Assembly: GCF_001540865.1 (NCBI RefSeq)
Contig: NC_033623.1
Span: 6,809,751 to 6,873,750, forward strand
Source: Ananas comosus
Lineage: Eukaryota > Streptophyta > Magnoliopsida > Poales > Bromeliaceae
Reading direction: 5' to 3'
DNA: 64,000 nt
Shown here: positions 48,800 to 57,699 of the stretch, piece by piece
How the letters are laid out: the number at the start of each line of letters is the position of its first letter
How positions within the stretch are numbered: the first letter of the stretch is position 1
The notes under the pieces: model-generated
Databases searched by the model: none
The model's input: the letters and a program-made list of their open reading frames with translations, nothing else
Told to the model about the DNA's origin: nothing
Made by a program: the position numbers and the translations under genes

Positions 48800-48961
48800 T
48801 GTCAAAGAATATGGTTATTTTTTGAATTACTTTCCATGTATAGAATTTCCATATATTGTAATTGTATATTATAAATCAAGATGAATAATATTGTTCAGTA
48901 GAATAGATCTGAACTTTACAATATCTCTTCTCAAATTTCTACTCTTTGAATAAAGTTCACA
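48800..48961 (+). repeat. Copia 3' LTR
   Basis: TGTCAAAG to TTCACA, 162 bp. Identical to the 5' LTR except for lacking 17 bases. Confidence 0.95.
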
Positions 48962-48966
48962 CTGCT

Positions 48967-49420
48967 AATACTAGCTGTTGAACATGTTTAATAACTAGTT
49001 GGATCATTGAACCTTAAACCAGCAACATTTTTAGTTCAGTCGCTAGACCGATTAATTTAATTTACTGATCTCAATTAGTCCTATTTAGAAGTTGTCCAAT
49101 TCAAGTCTGATTATACGCCTATATATATGCTTTCTGAAAGATGAGAAAAGTGTGATAAAAAAGTATTTTATTTGTTTTCGTAAATCATTATAGGTCGTAA
49201 GATTACATTTATCCATTTAAGATATAAGTTTTACTGTCCGGTGAAAACCGAAAAGGCTTATTTTTATATACTTTAAATCTTTACTTTTCGGATCTAACAT
49301 TGTTAGCTATGTAACCCTCACAACTAAATGTGGCCTAAGTTAGATATTTCTAAAAATTAAGAGTGCTATTAATTTCGAATGCATGCAGGATTTCATAAAA
49401 ACACTAAAAAATATTGGTTA
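48967..49420. other. AT-rich spacer
   Basis: Host flank of the copia insertion; nothing recognised. Confidence 0.6.
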
Positions 49421-49634
49421 CTAGTGTAATGACCCGCGCGCGCTTTGCGGCGGGAGGTCGTAACGTTGAGAGCTAATAATATGATTTTCATTATATTTAT
49501 TTATCACGAAACATACAGATATATATAACATTCACATTATGTAAGATAACTAAATATATAATATATATAGATTATCTAATACGATGTGATGTCTTCGATA
49601 ATACAAATATAATTGATAAAACAGTTCTTAGATC

Positions 49635-50132
49635 TGTAGAACGCAGCGGAAGTATTCGTTCGTACCTTTTTGTGGAAGCGATTCGCGCTACAACGCGATG
49701 AGCCCGGATCGTCGAGGTTGATTCACGTGTCCTTTGATCGTCCTTGATTAAATCTTCTCACGTTCCAAACCCGCGATGGATCGAACTACAAACGAGCACG
49801 ATCACAAATCCACCGTTCAAGTCCCTCTTAGAATAATAGGTTGATGGAGGATATGGTTTCTCTCTTTCGTTTTCTTATTCTCTTTTCTTTTTTCGTTCGT
49901 GTTCGTTTTATGTAGGATCGCCCGTCTATTTATAAGGAATTCTAAAATCCTAATAGCGTTAGAGATAAGGCCAAATCGGTTATTATTTGTTATCTTAATA
50001 TGATTAGATTTATCTCTAATTAGCTTTTCAATTTGAAAGCGAGATTAATCATAATCCAATTAGATAACATAATATCCGTCGGATCGAACCCGCTTATGGG
50101 CGTACCCAATTCGATTTAACCGAATGCCAACA
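49635..50132 (-). mobile_element. Solo LTR (498 bp), copia-type, nested in the Helitron
   Basis: On the minus strand TGTTGGCATTCGG to CTGCGTTCTACA; exact 5-bp duplication AGATC (49630-49634 and 50133-50137). A TATA-like TTATAAATAG lies in the middle. The CTTCCGCTGCG near the 3' end is common in plant copia LTRs. Confidence 0.85.
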
Positions 50133-50343
50133 AGATCATTATGGCCTATCGGTTCCACTTGATTTCTTGCGGGTGTTAACTTTCCTTGGTCCTTTTCCAG
50201 TCTTTGAACTGCATACGTTTAAACAATATCTCATATATATATATATATGGTGGAATAAGAAATACAAAAAATATTTTAAAAATATTAATACTTACAAACG
50301 TGATTTTTTCGCTACAGCAGATGTTTCAATAGGCAAATCACTA

Positions 50344-50700
50344 TCATTGTTGTCGAGCATCTTCATTAATTGAATTGGTATGCAACCACTCAGTCAACAT
50401 TGTTTTTTCAATGCTTGGTCTACGCAAAAGACTTTCTAAATTTTCAGTATTGTGGAAAATAATATTATTCATTGAAGGAAGATGTACTCGTAGTCTCTCA
50501 ACCGATGGTTCTCTAAAATGGATATCAAATTGGAGCAAACGGCAAGTTGCTTCATATGCAGATAAATATTTGCAATCTATATATGTTTTGATTTCATCAA
50601 TCTCTTGTTTTTTCTTTTGGTGAACGGCAATGCTATATATGAAAAAAATTGGAGGGAGGATGCATGCACTCTCATGATTAGAAAGATAGCAAAAGGACAA
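50344..50700 (-). pseudogene. Helitron helicase-like protein fragment
   Basis: About 118 codons. The stretch EIKTYIDCKYLSAYEA, then RLLQFDIHFREPSVERLRVHLP, then a PSIEKTMLTEWL block, matches the segment preceding the Pif1-type helicase domain of plant Helitron RepHel proteins. The rest of RepHel is missing. Confidence 0.75.
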
Positions 50701-50809
50701 GACAATATTCTATGTACTATGGATTTTTTTATTTTATGCACCCTGTGTATGTAGTATGAAAAATTTTGTAAGAAAAAGGGTTATCTTTTGGGTGAGATAT
50801 TATTTCTAT

Positions 50810-51130
50810 TGAACTTAAAAAAGTAAAAGACAATTTACAAATAATCCATGGTGAAATTGGAATGAAAACAGGAGATTTAGAATTTTCTGTAAGGAATATA
50901 ATTTTTTTTAGAAGAAAATATACAGTGTAAAAAAAATATTAAACATTGAATATATGCCAGAATTATTTTTTTTAGGCTAGATTTAAAATTTCGTGCCATT
51001 CTGACACTCCAAAAGTGAGAACGGAAAATAGTAGTAATATGATAAAGATTTTAGTTGGTAGACCTTTCGGCGATAAAGAAAATTAAGGTTTAGAACTGTA
51101 AAATTAAGATGACGTTCTTCTGGTTGATTT
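50810..51130 (+). repeat. Fragment of the long-LTR family
   Basis: The blocks ggagatttagaattttctgt, ccagaattatt..aggctagatttaaa and gtgccattctgac match, in reverse orientation, the end part of the solo LTR at about 5880-6060. Confidence 0.55.
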
Positions 51131-51143
51131 TAACTAAGCTTGA

Positions 51144-51319
51144 CTTTAAAATCATTATTGTTTAACATGATACAGAGGGTGCATGGAGCAAAATTTTTCA
51201 TAGTACATGCCCCTTTAACATAGCCTCTTGCCTTTAAAATCATTATTGTTTAACATGATACAGAGGGTGCATGAAACAAAATTTTGCACAGTATATGCCC
51301 ATTTAACATAGCCCATGTG
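51144..51319. repeat. Tandem 88-bp duplication
   Basis: ctttaaaatcattattgttt begins at 51144 and again at 51232; both units continue with acagagggtgcatg and end near ttaacatagcc, with several substitutions. Confidence 0.9.
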
Positions 51320-52021
51320 AGTCTATGTGAGGGAGGGAGAGCATGTGAGGGAGAGAGGGAAAACCCATATAAAAAGAAGGCCACGTGGCTCGATGGAGGA
51401 ACGGCATTTGGTTTCAACTTTAGTATAGAGTTTAATGAGTAAGAGGCTGTTTGGTTCCACAAAAAAGCATTGAATAATTTTCCAGAAAAAGATTTTTTCT
51501 TTATGGGAAACTCGTTTTTAAGTTTTGCTCCTTCGGTTATAAGAAAAATTAGCTACCGATTGGATGATCATTTTATAGTACTAGGGCAAGTTTTAAACTG
51601 CTTCTAATTTTTTTTTTTGTGGCTCTTCTTTTGGTAGCATTTTTTTTAGAAATAAATTCAGCTAGAAATGTGAATCAACTAAGTTTCGAATTTAGAATCT
51701 CAGACATCGATCAACTGTCAAGCCTTTAGCCGGCTATGCTAGGTACGGTCAATATTAAAGTTTTCGCTCTTCATAATGTATCAAAATGACTGAATCACAT
51801 TCCCAAACTAGGCCTTAGTGGGCATGCCCACTAGATTTGGATTTGGCCCGCCCGATTGATGGACATGCTTTGCTCATTTGCATTCTTCTATAGACCAACT
51901 TACGAGCCTGAGCATCTGTCCGCTCGATTCAATTTTTCAGGTTTCTTTTTTATCCTCACAATTGGTGTCTGTGGAATCAAAAGAGAAAATAATAATAATA
52001 ATAACTTGAACCAGAATGAAG

Positions 52022-52264
52022 TAGGGGTGGCAACCCAGCTCGCTGTTCGTGAGCCAGCTCGTGTTCGGCTCGAAATGAGCTTGAGATCGAATCGCTCGTT
52101 TAATAAACGAGCCGAACACGAGCCGACCCCAGCTTGCTCATGTTCGGCTCATTAATAAACGAGCCGAACACGAGCTGAATTTTTTGGCTCGATATTTTAA
52201 CGAGCCAGCAAGCCGAACACGAGCCGACCCCAGCTTGCTCGTGTTCGGCTCGTTTACACCCCTA
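52022..52264. mobile_element. hAT MITE (243 bp)
   Basis: Exact 8-bp duplication GAATGAAG (52014-52021 and 52265-52272). Ends TAGGGGTGGCAACCCAGCTC and, reversed, TAGGGGTGTAAACGAGCCGA. The interior repeats gccgaacacgagccgacccc twice. Ends resemble those of 10092-12010. Confidence 0.9.
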
Positions 52265-52879
52265 GAATGAAGTAATCCTATCGGTTCGGTGTCTATTCAG
52301 TTTGAATAGAAATTTTTTTGAATTAAAAACATATTAAACCACTAAAAATTTATAAAATATAGTTAGTTTTATCTATCTGAATATTTTAAATTAAAAAATA
52401 AATCTCTAATTATTTAATCATAATTTAACATTGATGTATATTAAATTATTGAAAGTTCGTTAATTTTCTTTTCGGTTTACTAACATTTTAAACTGAGCAT
52501 ATAAAACCACATTGCAAAATCAATTCAGTTTCTTACTTCGCTTTTTACCACATAGTGCTCACCATTACTTACGAATCATGCATGTACAAAGCTGGAAAAG
52601 GGGATCCTTCAGGTTCCCATGCATTTCCTAGCTTTGGAAAGTTCCATCAGTTGCAATAACAACATACAATAGGAATTATTACTCTAAACAGTGGATCAAA
52701 TATTAATTAAGCTGCGAATAATTTGTCTATTTGGTTTTTTGAGGGGTCAAAGCATATAAGACTCTAGATGGGAATTTAAAAAAGTTAACATTAATTTTCT
52801 TCATGTGATTTACCGTAATTTTACTTTGCTACTCTATGATTCAAAAAGAAATTACTTAACTATCTTGTAATTTTAATTT

Positions 52880-53330
52880 TAGGGTTAATTACACTATTAG
52901 TCTCCACCTTCTCTTAGATCTCCACAGGAGAGGCTCCTTAATTTCTCAAGATCTTCAAAAATATTCCTAAATGGAGTTCTAACAAAGTTAGAACCTCAAA
53001 AATCTTAAAATAGCAACTCACATTTTCTCCTCTAACAAGAAAAACGTGGAGGAGATGGCTTCTCCTCCCTCCTAGAGTTTTCTTTTGAAGCATTTGATCT
53101 TTTTAAAGCCCTCTAAGAGATGGATCATCAAGCCCCTCAATGGAAAAAAAAAAAAAAAAATCTAGGGTTTCTCTTTGTAGTGAGAGAAAGAAGGCAGAGG
53201 AAGCGAAAGAGTAAAAGAGAGGAAAGGTTAGGGTTTTGACTATTGTTTGGATTTATATAGAGGTGCTATAATTTCATCTAAACCCCCAATCAATTCTAAT
53301 TACAATCAGCCAAATCAGTTATCTGCAGTG
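52880..53330 (-). repeat. LTR- or leader-like sequence, unassigned
   Basis: Minus strand has a TATA-like CTCTATATAAATCC, a pyrimidine-rich leader with repeated AAACCCTA, and a later GGAGGAGAAGCCATCTCC hairpin. It resembles a plant retroelement LTR or a gene leader; no target duplication or ORF was found. Confidence 0.3.
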
Positions 53331-53428
53331 TTGAGTATCGGCACGCAAGTTATAGTATTGGTATACAATACTAGGGTTTTGGGACTCCAGGCCAGTTCTA
53401 CATGAGCTTGTTTTAGTACTCGTACGTA

Positions 53429-54385
53429 TGTCACGCCCCGGGCCTTTTTGGAAAGTTAAATTTAAGAAATCCCTCTAATTTAAAAATAGAGTTTGCGGAA
53501 AAGCATATATATATTTTTTCTTTTTGTTTTTTTTTTTTTTTTAAANGTCCGAGACATGCACAGACCCGCCGTACGCATAAGGTATCTTTTTCCATACGGA
53601 CAGAGTCTCCCATATACATGCTCGATGCAGGAATACAAATAAGTAACCACGAGTAATCATAACAAGATAATTTCATTATGCAACTACTAATACATCCAAA
53701 GTCATAACCCAGAATCCACTAAACCACTACAATAAGAAAAATTTAACATATCAACTAAACTCAAACCATAATAGTGAAGTACGAACATCTCCAACAATAT
53801 CAAATGATAAAGAAAAGTAAATCAAAGACTACGATAAGGTCTAAAGCACGAACTGTCTAGGCGATAACAAACCACATCCTCACACTGCGCCCCGACCTGC
53901 ACTGTCAGCAATACCTGTAAAAATAATAGGGTGAGAAACATATAAATATGTTTCCTAGTGGGGGCAACCAGTCAACTAGGGCAAGCCTCACTCATTGGCA
54001 AAAAAGGGAGTACAATAAACAGATAAGAGTAGAAATGAAATAGTTAACTACAGTAGCATCACGGATAAATAGATAAATGTCATGAACCAGAATACAAATA
54101 ATACCACTACTGTAACATGAATCAAGATACTAACCATGAGGTACCCAGTCAACCACCGTAGCAAGAAAAATCAGTGAATAACTGTCATAAATAAACATAC
54201 AAGGGATATCGCTACTGTAAACAAACTCATATGCCAACATAATAGGAACACCAATAGTGAGTTGATGAATAACAAATATCATAACTCACTAAACGATGGA
54301 TGCCGCTACTATAAGTTAGACAGCTTCTAACAAAATTGCTTATAGTTCTGGCAGGATAACTCGAACCAAACGCCCCGAAAATTAA
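53429..54385 (-). mobile_element. Long-LTR fragment, minus strand
   Basis: Plus strand begins TGTCACGCCCCGGGCC, as at 3460, and carries the shared cagagtctccc block and a gggtgagaaacatataaata block near 53930. It runs up to a CACTA MITE; whether the LTR continues beyond 54866 is unclear. One N at 53546 in a homopolymer region. Confidence 0.65.
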
Positions 54386-54863
54386 CACTACAACAGAATT
54401 AAATTATAAAGACACTTTTGTGTAAGTATCCCATTTATGCCAAATTTTTTTTAAAAAATCTACTTAGGCCTAAATATAAAACCCAATCAAATCAAAAATA
54501 AAAAATTTCTCTAATCAACCAACCCCACCCAGCCCACTCAGCCCGATTACAAATAGAAAAGGAAAAAAAAAATAATCACCATCTTCCCTTCTCATCTTCT
54601 GCCGCCGTAACCAACGAGGTACAGTTCTGGTGGCTAGAGTTCGGCTACGAGGATCTCACAGTGACCGTAGAGAGCTACGATCGCTACGTATTCCTCCGCC
54701 ACATGTCGCTGGATGAGTGAGTGCCAAATATTAAGTTTGCCCTACATAGAGCGGCCCACATATAGCAACATTTTTAGAAAGTGTCGGTAATTTAGCCAGT
54801 AGCACTTTTTTTGATTTGTAATCACATTTAAAAATGTTACTATATATTGTTTTTGTTGTAGTG
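54386..54863. mobile_element. CACTA-type MITE (478 bp)
   Basis: Starts CACTACAACAG and ends TTGTTGTAGTG; exact 3-bp duplication TAA (54383-54385 and 54864-54866). Shares subterminal aatgttactatat/agcaacatttttagaaagtg motifs with 32695-33208. A GC-richer patch at 54600-54720 gives no convincing ORF. Confidence 0.85.
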
Positions 54864-54866
54864 TAA

Positions 54867-56820
54867 TGTGTAATTTTTAAGTTTATAGGTTTCGACTTAG
54901 CATACACTACAGTACATACCGATCTTCTTAGTTCTCAAACAATAATTATATGTAATAAATTTTTTAAAAAAATATAATATAATTTGTCAACAAAAAAAAT
55001 TAAAGTCTAGAAGACTAGCTTATTTAAAAATTGTTTTTAGGCGATGGGATTTCTACAGGTATTTTGTTTGTATATTACAGAAATTGATATATGTTTGTAG
55101 ATAACCAACCTATATATAAATGAGCAAATAGAAATTTTCGATTTGCTAAGTTTTCTTCCAAAAATACCTTTTATATTTTCATAGTGTATCTATACTTTAA
55201 ATAATTGTTATAAATAATTTTAATTTATCAAACCATATGATTTAACTTTTGAACTAAGTTAAGTTTTAATAAACCGAAACTTAATTAGTCTACTTTCTTT
55301 CTTATTTTTCAATCAAAATAGCTGAATATAATCAAATAAAATTTTTACTTAAACAATATAAATTTCTTGATCTAATTAAATTTAGTAAATAACCTTGATT
55401 TAGTAAATCCTCCACCATTATTCCTATTTTCACGCCAAATTAATTGATTATAACTGACGAATAAAATATATTTATTTTACTTACACTACTAAATTCTACA
55501 AAATACATAAATAAAATTATTTTTAAAATTTTATTTTTTTATGTGAAACATATGTCGGATCGTTGGCGTTAACCACTAATTCTAAAAGTTTGAGCTGTTA
55601 AAACTATATAACCATTTCACTTAAAGCGTACAAATATAGCATCTAAGGTCTCAACATGTGACTTGGCTAGCTCAACCAGTCTTATGCCATTTCGAAAATG
55701 ACTCGGTCCAATTTGACTGGTCTCACGTCATTTAATTTGAACAAAACTAGGCCCAACTTAGCCACCTGTCGCAGAGGAATATGCTGGCTTCTTTAAGCTA
55801 ACAATATGTATATATATATTCAAAAAGCTGAAAAAGAAGAAGAAGAAGAAAGTCCTTGCCATTCTCCTTTATAGATAATAGTTCGACGAGAGCGTCAAAG
55901 TAAGATTTATTGGTGGAAAATCCAACACTCTAGAAACCTATGATAGGCCATTTCTTTTCACAAATCGACTGTGTCCAACCCACTGATCAATTTCTTAATT
56001 ACAAAAGTTAATCAAAAGTTAAACCACCCACTCGATCGCACGTAACTTTAACGAACTTCGAATCCAATTAATGACTTTATGTAATTTGATACACCGGAGA
56101 ATTTTAGTTGTTTTTTTTGTTATTAATTGTTATATATGATTAGGTAGATTGTAAAGTACACTAACTAAATAACCACTAGTGGCTCTTACACTTTTTTATA
56201 TATAAAAAAAATCTAATATTTAAAGAATAGTATCAAATGCAGAAGCTTTTGTTTGATGTTTCTTAATTATTTTGCAATATTGCCACTGAATCAAACACAC
56301 GTACTAAAAGCATTAATTGCTTAGTTTATAACTTTGCAAATATGTACAGCCAAGTTTGTTCATACGATGGATAAAAATATATATTTTTTTATACTGTAAA
56401 ATTACGATGCCAACTACAACCAGAAAAACATGTATAGGGCAAAAAATGATAAAAAATTTGAAAATGGTTGCTTTAAAATTTTAAATCTTTTAAAATATAA
56501 AGTAAATGTTTTTAACCATCACAATATTACCAAACTAGTTGTGGCTACAACTCACTCAGCTAGTGACTTGACATACATATTAAACCAGTTGCGTGTAGAC
56601 ACATATATGGATTTAAAAAGAAGTATATATAGCGACAAATAGAAAAGAGTAATAGTACGTAGCACCACATATATACGAATCCTAATCCTAATCACTTTGA
56701 CCCAAGCATCTGCTAAAGCGAAAAGCTAGTGAGAAGAGATAATGCCAGCTTAGTCAACACAACGCACTAGCTCGCTCCAAAGTAGTCTCATATTTCACAC
56801 CATGCAAAAGCAATAAACAC
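54867..56820. other. AT-rich intergenic stretch before the glycine-rich protein gene
   Basis: No coding sequence supported. A (GAA)n-like purine run lies at about 55828-55850. Confidence 0.6.
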
Positions 56821-56850
56821 CATGCATGCAACTAAAGCCCTATAAATATC
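56821..56850 (+). promoter_or_regulatory. RY motif and TATA box of the glycine-rich protein gene
   Basis: CATGCATGCA (56821-56830) is an RY-type element, known from seed- and embryo-expressed genes. CCTATAAATATCC with TATAAATA at 56841 is a good TATA box, 60 bases before the ATG. Confidence 0.65.
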
Positions 56851-56900
56851 CATATCCTATCTCATCTCACTCCGCAAGGTAGCCTGATCGCTTTACAACA

Positions 56901-57517
56901 ATGGCTCACAACACTAATATTGTAGCTCTTTGCTTCGTAGTTTTGCTCGCCGTTGGCTTGTCCGATGCGATGAGGCTCGGGACAAAAGCCGGTGGTGGAG
57001 GTGGCGGCAGCGGTAGCGGAGGCGGTGGTGGCGGTGGCTTGGGGATTGGCTCGGGCTCCGGTTATGGTTCAGGCTCCGGGTATGGCGAAGGAGGCGGAGT
57101 CGGAGGCAATGGTGGTGGTGGTTATGGAAGAGGAGGCGGCGGCGGTGGCGGTGGTGGAGAAGGTGGTGGTAGCGGGTCGGGTTACGGCTCGGGGAGCGGG
57201 TACGGGTCGGGGTCCGGATACGGTGAGGGTGGTGCGCATGGCGGAGGGTATGGAAGTGGCGGAGGCGGCGGCGGCGGCAGTGGCGGCGGTGGCGGGAATG
57301 GCAGCGGTAGCGGGTCGGGTTATGGGTCTGGTAGTGGGTCCGGATACGGTGAGGGTGGCGCGAATGGANGGGTGGTGCGCATGGCGGAGGGTATGGAAGT
57401 GGCGAGGGTGGCGGCGGCGGCGGCGGCGGCGGTGAAGGGTCTGGATTTGGGCATGGATCCGGGTATGGATCAGGGTATGGTTCTGGGTACGGGAGTGGTG
57501 GTGGAGGAAACCCTTAA
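56901..57517 (+). CDS. Secreted glycine-rich protein (cell-wall type)
   Basis: Single-exon gene. The first 23 residues (MAHNTNIVALCFVVLLAVGL then SDA) form a signal peptide; the rest is almost wholly Gly with Ser and Tyr, built on GSGSGYGSGSGYGEGG-type repeats separated by poly-Gly runs. Members of this class are structural cell-wall or extracellular proteins. At 57369 there is an N, after which the Gly-rich frame is displaced by one base; the repeat then continues (GGAHGGGYGSG, FGHGSGYGSGYGSGYGSGG) to GNP and a stop at 57515-57517. The displacement fits one missing base at the N, which would give about 205 residues. Followed literally, the sequence leaves the repeat and reads into an Ala/Met-rich tail ending at 57519-57521. 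Confidence 0.85.
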
Positions 57518-57649
57518 GTGAGTCATGATCAAGAAGAGAAATAGCTAGTTTTATGGAATCCCAGGCACTTGCATGCAACGTTCGTGCTATATTCGAACGT
57601 AGTACACGTCACACAGCAACTACTATGTTAATTACTTGCCTTTTGGACG

Positions 57650-57655
57650 AATAAA
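57650..57655 (+). terminator. PolyA signal of the glycine-rich protein gene
   Basis: AATAAA about 130 bases after the stop, followed by a T-rich region. Confidence 0.55.
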
Positions 57656-57699
57656 AATGGGGTTTCTATATTATAAATATAGTGTATTGTGTCAATATA

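Larger units (their letters stand above)
44100..48961 (+). mobile_element. Complete, young Ty1/copia retrotransposon
   Basis: Exact 5-bp duplication CTGCT (44095-44099 and 48962-48966). LTRs 44100-44278 and 48800-48961 show no substitution by eye; the only difference is a 17-bp indel (44161-44177 present only in the 5' copy). PBS is adjacent to the 5' LTR. A single open 1429-codon gag-pol spans the interior. All expected parts for autonomous transposition are present. Confidence 0.95.
49421..50720 (-). mobile_element. Helitron remnant, minus strand
   Basis: The plus strand begins CTAGTGTAATGACCCGCGCG; read on the minus strand this is a GC-rich hairpin (CCCGCCGCAAAGCGCGCGCGGG) about 8 bases before a terminal CTAG, the Helitron 3' end. 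A helicase-protein fragment lies upstream on the same strand (50344-50700). The 5' end is not located and the right boundary given is only the end of recognisable coding sequence. Confidence 0.6.

Noticed and set aside
57069..57578. Minus-strand frame of 169 codons rich in His/Arg/Thr
   Set aside because: It is the shadow of the glycine-rich repeat on the opposite strand.
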